Assembly (NCBI RefSeq): GCF_023516715.1
Contig: NZ_JAMGSI010000001.1
Location: forward strand, 806,001-870,000
Source: Akkermansia massiliensis
GTDB taxonomy: Bacteria > Verrucomicrobiota > Verrucomicrobiia > Verrucomicrobiales > Akkermansiaceae
Length of the DNA: 64,000 nucleotides
Reading direction: 5' to 3'
The first letter of the stretch is position 1. Every line of letters starts with the position of its first letter. Below are positions 56,365-64,000 of the stretch, one piece after another. Position numbers and translations under genes: made by a program. The notes below the pieces were generated by a model. It had not been told where the DNA came from and made no database searches. It was given only the letters and a program-made list of their open reading frames with translations.

Positions 56365-59361
56365 TTAATGGAAGATTTTTCTGCGCCTGCGCCACAGCAG
56401 GGCGGCCAGTCCGGCCAGACCCAGGGAAGCGCTCCCCGGCTCCGGCGCCTGGGCGAAGACCATGGCGGAATTGGCCTGGAGGTCCGTGGACATGGCCGCA
56501 TCATACAGAATGCCGCCGTTCAGGAATTTGATGTTGTCCAGATTGGCGGGAATCTCCGTCAGGGAAAGCGTGTAGTGGCTGGTGCCCGTAATGTCCACGA
56601 TGACTTTGTCCGCGGTAAGTCCCTGAAGAGTCAGGGAGGCGTGTTCCCCAAGAATGAGCGTGGTCATGTCTGAAACTCCGTTCAGGACGAGTCCGCTTCC
56701 GGCTTCAATGGTTACGGTGAGCGCTCCTCCCAGGGAATCCAGCGTGGTGCGGGTCTGGTTGACGGCGGAAACATGGGTGAAATCGCTCAGGGAAGCCTGG
56801 AAATGCTCCACGGTCACATGGTCCAGCACCAGGCTTCTGCCGCCGCTCACATTCGTGCCGCCGCTGATGGTTCCGGCATACTTGTCAAAACCGTAGGCCG
56901 CCGTCCCGGAGGAAAGATCCTGGATGCGCACGATGGAGCTGCCGTTGACGGCGCCGCCGGAACCGCCCCCGGAGATACTGCTCCAGGACTTCCCGTTGTG
57001 AAGCGTGGCGGAGTTTCCGGCCACGGTGACGGACGTATTTCCCTGAACGGTGCCGCCGGAGCCTCCCGCATACACATCTCCCTTGATGGTGCCCCCTGTA
57101 ACGCGTACCGCGCTTCCCTCCCGGATGGAGCCTCCCTTGCCTGCGCCGTAAACGGAGCCGGCGATGACTCCGCCCGTGACGGTGGCGTTGGAACCGCCGG
57201 AAATGGAGCCTGCCAGGCCTCCCCCCATCACGTCTCCGTTAATGGAGCCTCCGTTGACGTAAACGTGCGTGGCTCCCCCGATGCTGGTCGTGCCGTTGTT
57301 GGCATTCGCGTAAATGCCGCCCATGATTTGGCTGGAAAAAGAGCCGGAGTTAATCACGATGTCCACGTTCCCCTTGATATCCGTAGCATAGGATCCGACC
57401 ACGGAGGAGGCGCTATTGCTGGTGAAGGTGCCGAAGGAGGCGTTTTCCGCGGAGAATTCCAGATAAACGTTTCCGGTCACGCCGGAGGCGTTCACGGCGC
57501 CGAAGACGGTGCTTCCGCCCGTGGCGGCGTCCGTAAAGCGCAGGGCGGCATTCCCGTTCAGCGTTCCGGAATTTCCATGGGCCCCGTACCAGGCGGAGGC
57601 CTGCCCTTCCTTGGCGATGGTCAGCCAGACGTCCCCCGTATAATTGCCGGTGCTGGCATACACATGCGTGGCGTTTCCGGAAGTGATGGTGACGTTCACG
57701 GAGTTTCCCAGCCTCCCGGAGGAGGCGTCCGCCTGGGCGCGGGCATCGAAGACGCCGGAGCAATTCTGGTTGGCGGCGGAATGCGTGAAGCCAGTTTCCG
57801 GCCACGCGATGTTGCCCTCCGGAGTGCCTGACGAGCCCCCGGAGTCCGCTCCGGCGGAAATAAAGGCGTTCTCTTCATTGACCAGCCCGGAAGTGGGTGG
57901 GGCATACGATCCTGTACCATCCATGGACAGGTCTTTCAGGATGGCGTTTCCGCTGCCGTCATACTGGATGATGACGCCGTTGCTGCCGGAACCGGAGGTG
58001 ACGGAAAGCGCTTCCCCGATCAGCATGTCCCCCAGCCAGACGTAATAGCCGCCTTTCAGGCCTTCCTGCTCATTGCCCGTGACGTACGCCATGCGCAGGT
58101 TTTCCGTATTGGCGGACATGTCCAGGGAATACAGGATGGTATCCCCCCATTTGATATAGGCCTCGTTAATGTTGAGCGTGCCGTAAAAAGAGCCGTTCCC
58201 CAGGCTGACGCTGAACTGGTCCGAGAGATTCCAGCCGTTTGCCGCCCCGTCTCCCAGGACCAGGTTAAAATCAAAGGTAAAGCCGTTTTTCAGGGCCGTT
58301 CCCTCCGTCCATGTCCGGGAAATGGAACTTGTCCCCGCCTGTCCCAGGCTGATGCCTTCCGCGTTCACGCCAATGTTGGATACGGAAAAGCCCGCATCCG
58401 CCAGGTTCTGCACTCCGTTCCATGCGGGCGCTCCTGCGCCCTGGTGGAAGTTGACGGCCATTTCCCCGGCGTCCCGGCGCAGTTGTCCGGCAGAGCGGCC
58501 CGCATAGCCCATGGCTTTGGCGATGTTGCCAGCCATGAGCAGGTCTCCCTGGGCGTTGGGGTGGAGTCCGTCCGCCGCGGGATTATTGAACATGGACCGC
58601 ACCCCGTAAAACGGCTTGGAGGAAGCCACGTCGATGATCCCTCTGTTGACGTCGATGACCGTGACGCCCTGCCTGGACTGCCCCCAGGAATTCAGGGAGG
58701 CGTTATAGGTTTCCACCGCCTGGTGGGTGGCGTCCGAATTGCCATTGGAATGCTGGGTCCAGCAGGGAATGGTTAGAACGATGACGTTCGCGCTGCCGTT
58801 GGCGGCGTGCATGGTGTCTACGATGGCGTCCATGTCTGCCAGAAGATCCCGGGTGACTGAATCAAGACGGCTGTCCAGGGTGGAATTGTCGCCGTCGGAG
58901 AGAAGGTCGTTGGTGCCGATCATCACGAAAAAGGTATCCGGCGTGTCCGTTCCCGTGAAGGTCGGGCCCTGGTAGGCTGCTCCGTTTGCTTTGGCATCGG
59001 AAAGCCCCAGCCAGTTGGAGATGTTGGAGCCGTCAAACCTGCTTCCGGTTTTCCTGCCGGATATTTCCCAGGCCCTTGCGCTTGCCTGGGAGGAATGTTC
59101 GTTGTTGAAAACCTGGCCGCCGTAGGAGGTTCCCGCGGTGACGCCTCCGGAATTCACGCCTTCCGCATGGTAGGAAATGCCGTTGTCCGCAAATATTTTA
59201 TGGAGGGCCCAGCGGTAAGTGCCGCTGTTCATGCCGTGGGTGATGGAATCGCCTACGTACATGACGTTGCCCAGGTCCGTGCCCGCAGGGGCGGCGATGG
59301 CGGAGGGGAAAGCCGCCAGCAGGGCGGCCAGGAGGGAGAGAGGGAGCCTGGTTTTCATCAA
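56365..59361 (-). CDS. Large secreted SGNH/GDSL hydrolase with PEP-CTERM tail
   Basis: 998 residues. Signal peptide ending near SAIAAPAG, then an SGNH esterase: MYVGDSITHGMNSG (Ser39), MIGTNDLLSDGD (Asn151) and ADGLHPNAQGD (His267). Residues 300-480 form a beta-sandwich-like domain; 550-900 are Gly/Asn/Ser-rich beta repeats (GGSINGDVMGGGLAGSISGG, VYGAGKGGSIREGSAVRVTG) reminiscent of passenger stalks. The tail APEPGSASLGLAGLAALLW then RRRRK is a PEP-CTERM signal. The domain chain suggests surface display of a deacetylase, perhaps on mucin O-acetyl groups, which is inference. Confidence 0.85.
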   Translation of the reverse strand: MMKTRLPLSLLAALLAAFPSAIAAPAGTDLGNVMYVGDSITHGMNSGTYRWALHKIFADNGISYHAEGVNSGGVTAGTSYGGQVFNNEHSSQASARAWEISGRKTGSRFDGSNISNWLGLSDAKANGAAYQGPTFTGTDTPDTFFVMIGTNDLLSDGDNSTLDSRLDSVTRDLLADMDAIVDTMHAANGSANVIVLTIPCWTQHSNGNSDATHQAVETYNASLNSWGQSRQGVTVIDVNRGIIDVASSKPFYGVRSMFNNPAADGLHPNAQGDLLMAGNIAKAMGYAGRSAGQLRRDAGEMAVNFHQGAGAPAWNGVQNLADAGFSVSNIGVNAEGISLGQAGTSSISRTWTEGTALKNGFTFDFNLVLGDGAANGWNLSDQFSVSLGNGSFYGTLNINEAYIKWGDTILYSLDMSANTENLRMAYVTGNEQEGLKGGYYVWLGDMLIGEALSVTSGSGSNGVIIQYDGSGNAILKDLSMDGTGSYAPPTSGLVNEENAFISAGADSGGSSGTPEGNIAWPETGFTHSAANQNCSGVFDARAQADASSGRLGNSVNVTITSGNATHVYASTGNYTGDVWLTIAKEGQASAWYGAHGNSGTLNGNAALRFTDAATGGSTVFGAVNASGVTGNVYLEFSAENASFGTFTSNSASSVVGSYATDIKGNVDIVINSGSFSSQIMGGIYANANNGTTSIGGATHVYVNGGSINGDVMGGGLAGSISGGSNATVTGGVIAGSVYGAGKGGSIREGSAVRVTGGTIKGDVYAGGSGGTVQGNTSVTVAGNSATLHNGKSWSSISGGGSGGAVNGSSIVRIQDLSSGTAAYGFDKYAGTISGGTNVSGGRSLVLDHVTVEHFQASLSDFTHVSAVNQTRTTLDSLGGALTVTIEAGSGLVLNGVSDMTTLILGEHASLTLQGLTADKVIVDITGTSHYTLSLTEIPANLDNIKFLNGGILYDAAMSTDLQANSAMVFAQAPEPGSASLGLAGLAALLWRRRRKIFH

Positions 59362-59405
59362 GGGGAGCAGGGGAATGAAACGGATGTTTGAAAAAAGTGA
59401 ATAAA

Positions 59406-59437
59406 ACGGCCATCCCTGAATGGACAGGGATGGCCGT
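59406..59437 (-). terminator. Terminator downstream of the small PEP-CTERM gene
   Basis: ACGGCCATCCCTG and CAGGGATGGCCGT form a 13-bp stem with a short loop; on the minus strand TTTTATT follows. It ends the gene at 59450, so the SGNH gene is likely a separate unit with its own promoter. Confidence 0.9.
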
Positions 59438-59449
59438 GGCTGGAAGAGA

Positions 59450-60220
59450 CTAGGCTCTCCGGCGGCGTACCAGCAGGATGCCCAGGCCCAGCAGGCCGAG
59501 GGAGGCCGCGGCCGGCTCCGGAACGGCGCTCAAGGCGTATTCCTTCATCTGGTCTTCTGTCAGTGCTCCCAGGTACAGGTCAAAATTGTTCAGGGTATAT
59601 TCCCCGGTGACGCCGTCCGGAGGAGTCCAGGTGTTTCCGGAACCGTCCTTGGCGGAAAAATTGAGCTGGTTCATGGTGACGCTGCCGAATTTGACCCCGG
59701 AGCCGTTCAGGGAGGCCAGAGTGGTCAGGGTGGACGTATCGTCCCCCAGCATGGCGGAAATAGTGACATTCCCGTCATTGTATGTGTAAAACAGGGTGAG
59801 AGCCTGTCCTGCGGAATAGCCGGAAAGCGTTTGCGTTTTCCAGGGGGAGGTGCCTGCCGTGCCTCCGTTGTAGTTAAAGCCGCCTGCGCACAGAGTGAGA
59901 TCTCCCGACTCCGTCAGCCGGTAGCCCATCCCCTCCAGGTTCTTATAATTGGATGTGGTATTATAGGTAAACAGCAGGCCTACATCCGTCCCCGAGGTGG
60001 TGCCCAGGTCGGAAATGGTCAGGGCCATGGTCCATGGAGTGGCTCCGGAGCCGGTATGCACGGGTACGGAGGGAGAGGAAACATTCAGGGTGTCTCCGTT
60101 GTTTCCGTCATAAATGGTGTAACCCTTTGAATAAGAGGAATCCATTCCATTGATGGAAGCGGCGAAGGATAGACTACCTCCCAGAACGGCGGCCAGGAGG
60201 GTCAGGTATGTGGTCTTCAT
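59450..60220 (-). CDS. PEP-CTERM sorting-domain protein
   Basis: The start is taken at MKTTYLTLLAAVLGGSLSFA (ATG 60220; the frame is open to 60259). 256 residues: signal peptide, then a concanavalin-like beta-sandwich outline (TPWTMALTISDLGTTSGTDV, KDGSGNTWTPPDGVTGEY) and the tail VPEPAAASLGLLGLGILLV then RRRRA. Similar outlines are found in surface or carbohydrate-binding proteins. Sits upstream of the SGNH gene in the same direction. Confidence 0.82.
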   Translation of the reverse strand: MKTTYLTLLAAVLGGSLSFAASINGMDSSYSKGYTIYDGNNGDTLNVSSPSVPVHTGSGATPWTMALTISDLGTTSGTDVGLLFTYNTTSNYKNLEGMGYRLTESGDLTLCAGGFNYNGGTAGTSPWKTQTLSGYSAGQALTLFYTYNDGNVTISAMLGDDTSTLTTLASLNGSGVKFGSVTMNQLNFSAKDGSGNTWTPPDGVTGEYTLNNFDLYLGALTEDQMKEYALSAVPEPAAASLGLLGLGILLVRRRRA

Positions 60221-60278
60221 ATTGATTGCTGTACGGATTGGAGAAATGTTCCCGCGCAAGAGAACGTCCGTTTTTTAT

Positions 60279-60458
60279 CGGATTCCTAATCCGCTTGTGG
60301 ACCCATCCAATGCAAGCATGGATAAAGGCTAGAGAATCATGGGAAAAGGAATTGTCCTGAAAAGACCAGATCTTTTAAATTATGATGAATATCAATATTT
60401 TATGACAAACAATACATTTACCGTTAATATTTTTAATTGTTGACGGATTAGGAATCCG
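60279..60458. repeat. Paired operator-like inverted repeats CGGATTCCTAATCCG
   Basis: CGGATTCCTAATCCG at 60279-60293 and its exact reverse complement at 60444-60458 bracket 150 bp of AT-rich DNA. Each 15-mer is itself a 6-bp inverted repeat with a CCT/AGG centre. They lie upstream of the PEP-CTERM gene. The larger intergenic stretch (60221-60922) shows no gene. Confidence 0.7.
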
Positions 60459-60843
60459 CCCAGGCGCTTGAAATCAGCTGTAAGAGCAGGAGCAGTATGG
60501 AGTTGCCCGTAATTATGGAATAGAAAAATCGTGGATAATTAATTCCTGAAAAAGACGATGCAATTCTTTTACGCCATCTTGATTGTAAATGAATTGGTTC
60601 CAAATCAATTCCAAAACTGCTTCCGTCCCCGCGGAACCCGAGCCGGGGAAAGGGAAAAAAAGGAGGTGGGCAGGAGATGCGATGCCCGGCAATCCGTGAA
60701 GCGGCGAAAACAGTGGATAATCCATTGATCGTCCCGCTCCGGACTCATCAATCCCTTCTGCCGGAAGCGGGAAGACCGCGGATGCCCGGCCTGCCAGGGA
60801 CTGGGAAGGCGGCGCGTCTGTTTTCCGCTCCGCCGGAGAGCAA

Positions 60844-60875
60844 ATTCCCCGGCAAGCTTGTACTTGCCGGGGAAT
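60844..60875. terminator. Hairpin downstream of the RND outer-membrane gene
   Basis: ATTCCCCGGCAAG and CTTGCCGGGGAAT pair in a 13-bp stem. It lies about 48 nt after the outer-membrane gene's stop on the minus strand. The U-tract after it is weak on that strand and stronger on the other. Confidence 0.65.
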
Positions 60876-60922
60876 GAAAAAAACAGTCAAGGAAACTCCC
60901 GATTTTAAGGGAGGAGCGTTTT

Positions 60923-62362
60923 TTATCGCTTGGGCGGGCCATCCATGATAGCCTTGTGGCTCATGTTCCAGCCGCCGCCCAGGGCCGTGTACAGGGAAAC
61001 CAGCGTGCTGGCGTGCTGATAGTAGTACTGGGAAAGCTGAATCTGCGCAGGGTACAGGTTCTGCTGGGCGTACAGCACTTCAATGTAGTTGGAAAGGCCC
61101 GTGCGGTAGCGCTCAAAGGAGAGCTTCACCGCTGTTTGGTAGGCTTCCACGGCCTCTGACTGGATGGAGGTGATATTGCGCAGCTTGGCCCGCTGGATGA
61201 GCGTGCTGGAGACTTCCGCCAGGGCGTTCAGCACCGTCTGTTCATAGTCGTTGCTGGCTGCCAGGAATTCGGCCTTGGCAGCCTTTTCGGAAGCCGTCAG
61301 TTTGCCCGCCTGGAAGAGGGGGCCGGTCAGGTTGGTTCCAAAGCCCCAGCCGCCGCGGCGCCCCTGCACGTGGCGCAGGTCTGCGGAGGCCAGGCCGCCG
61401 GCCGCCGTCAGGGAAATGGTTGGGAAATAGTTGGCAATGGCTACGCCCACTTCCGCGTTGGCCGCGCGCAACTGGTATTCGCTCTGGCGGACGTCGGGCC
61501 TTCTGGAAAGGATGTAGGCCGGAATGCCGGCGGGAACCTTCACGTTGTAGGCGATGTCACGGGTGCTGCCGGAACGGCGGATGCGGCCGGGAGCGCGTCC
61601 GGCCAGGACGGAGACCGCGTTTTCCAGATTGGCGATCTGCACCTGGATGGCGGGAATCTGTGCCTGGGAGGAAGCCAGGGCGGCCTTGGCGGAGGCTACC
61701 TGGAGCCTGTCGCCCACCTGGCCTTCAAGCTGTTCGTCGAACAGGCGGAGGCTTTCGGAATAGGATTCCACGGATTTCTGCACAATGGCAAGCTGTTCGT
61801 CCAGCTGGAGGAGCTGGAGGTAGGAGTCAGCCACCTGGCGGAGCAGGGAGAGCATGAGCGCGCGCTGGCCTTCTTCGGAAGCGAGGTAGTCTGCGCGGGC
61901 CGCTTCCGTCATCCGGCGCGTCTTGCCCCAGATGTCCAGCTCCCAGGAGATGCCGGCGTCAATGGATCCGGGCGTCAAGGTATTGCCAACGGCGGAGGTT
62001 TGGACCACGTTGCCGCTGGTGTAGTTGGAGCCCTTGCTGAGGGAGCCGGAATAATCCGCCCACGGGAAGAGCGGGGCTTCCGTGATGGTGATGTACTGGC
62101 GGGCCTTTTCCACGCGCGCCATGGTGGCCTTCAGGTCACGGTTGTTTTGGTAGGTATCCGTCAGGAGGTCCTGGAGATCCTTGTTCTTGAAAACTTTCCA
62201 CCAGGGCAGGTCCGCAATGGACTCCGTGGCCGCGGAGGCTCCTCTGAACGCCGTGGGCATGGGCATGTCCACCGGCTTGAAGTCGGGACCCATCATGCAG
62301 GAGGAAGCCGTGATGGCCGTGCCCAGCAGGATGGCGCGTGTGATGTATTGGTTCGGTCGCAT
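60923..62362 (-). CDS. RND efflux outer-membrane lipoprotein (NodT/OprM-like)
   Basis: TolC-type channel of a tripartite pump. The start is taken at MRPNQYITRAILLGTAITAS (ATG 62362; the frame extends to 62395). The lipobox TASSC places the acylated Cys near residue 22. Two OEP repeats follow: SIADLPWWKVFKNKDLQDLL opening, QQ-rich helices RVEKARQYITITEAPLFPWA, and PAYILSRRPDVRQSEYQLRA, the conserved 'P..ll.rRPDi..AE..L'. About 479 residues, normal. It follows the pump gene by 42 nt. Confidence 0.9.
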   Translation of the reverse strand: MRPNQYITRAILLGTAITASSCMMGPDFKPVDMPMPTAFRGASAATESIADLPWWKVFKNKDLQDLLTDTYQNNRDLKATMARVEKARQYITITEAPLFPWADYSGSLSKGSNYTSGNVVQTSAVGNTLTPGSIDAGISWELDIWGKTRRMTEAARADYLASEEGQRALMLSLLRQVADSYLQLLQLDEQLAIVQKSVESYSESLRLFDEQLEGQVGDRLQVASAKAALASSQAQIPAIQVQIANLENAVSVLAGRAPGRIRRSGSTRDIAYNVKVPAGIPAYILSRRPDVRQSEYQLRAANAEVGVAIANYFPTISLTAAGGLASADLRHVQGRRGGWGFGTNLTGPLFQAGKLTASEKAAKAEFLAASNDYEQTVLNALAEVSSTLIQRAKLRNITSIQSEAVEAYQTAVKLSFERYRTGLSNYIEVLYAQQNLYPAQIQLSQYYYQHASTLVSLYTALGGGWNMSHKAIMDGPPKR

Positions 62363-62404
62363 AATGGCGTTTTGTCTGTTTTTAAATGGTTTCAAGGGCG
62401 GTTT

Positions 62405-64000
62405 TTACCCTTTCAGTGATTCATGGGCTTCATGGAAGAGGTGCTTCCGGGCGATGATTTCATCCGGATCCTCCGTTTCCACCGTCTTCCGGGCGATGCG
62501 GACACGGAAAAGCTTCATGATGAAGTAGAAGGAGCACGGGATCAGGAAGACGCCCACTACCGTCGCCATCGTCATCCCGGCAATCACCACAATACCGATG
62601 ATGTTGCGGGAGTAGGCGCCGGAACCGGAGGCCAGGGCCAGCGGAACGCAGCCCAGGATGAAGGCGAAGGAGGTCATCAGGATGGGGCGCAGACGGATTC
62701 TGGCCGCGGAGAGCGTGGCTTCCATCAGCGTCTTGCCGCGTTCCATTTCAATGACGGCGAATTCCACGATCAGGATGGCGTTCTTGGCCGCCAGGCCGAT
62801 GAGCATCACCAGGCCGATCTGCGCGTACAGGTTCAGTTCATACCCGAACCAGTACAGGCCCAGGAAAGCGCCCAGGGCCGCGATGGGCACCGTCATGAAG
62901 ATGCTGAGCGGCAGGGACCACCGTTCATACAGGGCCGCCAGGATCAGGAAGACGAAGACGGAGGAGAGCAGGAAGATCTGCACGATGCCGATGCCGTTCT
63001 GGATCTTTTGTTCCTGATAGCTCATGTCTGCGTAGCTGTAGCCCATGTCCGTGGGCATGCTGGCCTCAAAGGTCTGTTCCAGCGCTTCCATGGCCTGGGA
63101 GTTGGAGTAGCCCTGGGCCGGGGTGACCATGAGCTTGGAGGAGTTGTACAGGTTCTGGCGCAGCAGGAATTCCGGACCCTTGATGTCCGTGATCTTCACG
63201 AGGGTGGAGAGGGGGACGGAACTGCCCGAGTCATTCTTCACATAGAAGTTCTTGAGCATGTCCGTTCCGGTGCGGTCGCTGCCCTGCGCCTGGATGTACA
63301 CCTGCCATTGCTGGCCGTACAGGGTGATGTAGTTGATGAACAGGGAGCCCATGTAGGCCTGGAGCAGGCTGTTGGCCTCACTGATGCTGACGCCCAGCGT
63401 GGCGCACTTTTCTTCATCCAGCCGCACGTCCTTCTGCTCCACGGCAAAGGACATCACGCTGCGCACGCCGCCGTTCTTCTGCGGGTCGAATATCGGGAGC
63501 TTGCTTGCTTCCTTGACAAAGATGTCCGTTTGTTCCGCCAGGTATTCCGTGCCCTTGCCGTCGCGGTCTTCCAGCATGAAGGTGACGCCGTTGGCGGAGC
63601 CCACCCCTGCAATGGCCGGGGGCTGGAAGCACATGGGGATGCCTTCCGGAACCTTGGTGCTCAGCAGGGCGTTGAGCTGGGCGGTGACCGCCTTGGCGCT
63701 CTGGTCCGGATTGGGGCGTTCCTCCCAGGGCTTCAGCATGACGAAGAAGAAGGCGTTGTTCGTGCTCTGCACCCCGGTCAGCAGGCTGAAGCCGGAAATG
63801 GCGATCACGTCCTTCACGTTCGGGTTCTGGCGGATGAGGTCTGAAACCTTGTCCGCGGCGGCCGTTGTCAGCTGGAGGGAGCGGGCTTCCGGCATGATCA
63901 GGGCGGAGAACAGGTAACCCTGGTCTTCGTCCGGCAGGAAGCCGTTGGGAATCTGCTTGGCTACGGGCAGGATGGCGTACGCGATCAGGGCCAGCAGGGG
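62405..64000 (-). CDS. RND efflux transporter permease (5' end beyond window)
   Basis: AcrB/MexB-type inner-membrane drug:H+ antiporter. The frame runs from the right edge to 62405, so the N-terminal half is missing. PNGFLPDEDQGYLF opens the visible part, which is the second half of the pump. QKIQNGIGIVQIFLLSSVFV, LPLSIFMTVPIAALGAFLGL, QIGLVMLIGLAAKNAILIVE and RLRPILMTSFAFILGCVPLA are HAE1-family signatures. The C-terminus has a helical tail. The periplasmic adaptor is expected to the right, outside the window. Confidence 0.93.
   Translation of the reverse strand, partial: PLLALIAYAILPVAKQIPNGFLPDEDQGYLFSALIMPEARSLQLTTAAADKVSDLIRQNPNVKDVIAISGFSLLTGVQSTNNAFFFVMLKPWEERPNPDQSAKAVTAQLNALLSTKVPEGIPMCFQPPAIAGVGSANGVTFMLEDRDGKGTEYLAEQTDIFVKEASKLPIFDPQKNGGVRSVMSFAVEQKDVRLDEEKCATLGVSISEANSLLQAYMGSLFINYITLYGQQWQVYIQAQGSDRTGTDMLKNFYVKNDSGSSVPLSTLVKITDIKGPEFLLRQNLYNSSKLMVTPAQGYSNSQAMEALEQTFEASMPTDMGYSYADMSYQEQKIQNGIGIVQIFLLSSVFVFLILAALYERWSLPLSIFMTVPIAALGAFLGLYWFGYELNLYAQIGLVMLIGLAAKNAILIVEFAVIEMERGKTLMEATLSAARIRLRPILMTSFAFILGCVPLALASGSGAYSRNIIGIVVIAGMTMATVVGVFLIPCSFYFIMKLFRVRIARKTVETEDPDEIIARKHLFHEAHESLKG

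Noticed and set aside
60513-60890. 125-codon leftward frame in the gap before the RND genes
   Set aside because: Pro/Ser-rich low-complexity sequence crossing a hairpin, no start context, no domain; treated as non-coding.

Overview
The window looks like chromosomal DNA of an Akkermansia-like member of the Verrucomicrobiota. The pointers are three secreted proteins ending in a PEP-CTERM-type sorting tail (VPEP or APEP, a hydrophobic helix, then RRRRA or RRRRK), a Gram-negative envelope gene set (lpxB, an RND pump with an outer-membrane lipoprotein), and moderately GC-rich coding sequence. The genus is inference from gene content, not a database match.

Layout. (1) 1-4009: a type I-C CRISPR-Cas locus. 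cas3 reads leftward off the window edge; cas4-cas1-cas2 read rightward into a leader. (2) 4010-5382: CRISPR array 1, 21 repeats of 33 bp. (3) 5395-37684: a 32.3-kb Mu-like transposable prophage. A leftward early operon carries a MuA-like transposase, a MuB-like ATPase, Gam and small accessory genes. A central switch carries a Cro/CI-type repressor. A rightward late operon carries lysis, terminase, portal, protease, capsid and tail genes (no contractile sheath seen), and ends in a glycosyltransferase. (4) 37711-38547: CRISPR array 2, 13 repeats identical to array 1 except the last. (5) 38650-43167: remnant of a podovirus-like prophage (tail tubular protein, portal, Bbp19-like and scaffold-like genes), then tRNA-Val. 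(6) 43830-64000: host genes: secreted thioredoxin-fold protein, two tandem ferritin-like proteins, a C_GCAxxG_C_C protein, DedA, lpxB, gdhA, PEP-CTERM proteins, a RAYT-type transposase, a ClC channel coupled to a PTS EIIA-like gene, a YcxB-like protein, a Nudix protein, a large SGNH hydrolase, and an RND efflux pair.

The central observation is that arrays 1 and 2 are two halves of one array. The prophage begins with TG and ends with CA, its ends carry matching transposase-site-like inverted repeats, and it is flanked by TCAG. Removing it with one TCAG copy joins 12 nt on the left to 22 nt on the right and rebuilds a 34-nt spacer, exactly the modal spacer length of the array. A transposable phage has therefore landed inside a spacer of its host's immune memory, leaving array 1 next to the leader and cas1-cas2 and stranding array 2 about 32 kb away, downstream of the phage late genes.

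Other points of interest are a terminase large subunit split into two coupled genes, a 27-residue membrane peptide wedged between two 4-nt overlaps, a transposase with Glu where the second catalytic Asp is expected, three long palindromes centred on ACATGT, and clustered TTTGCSGCAAA sites ahead of the lysis genes.
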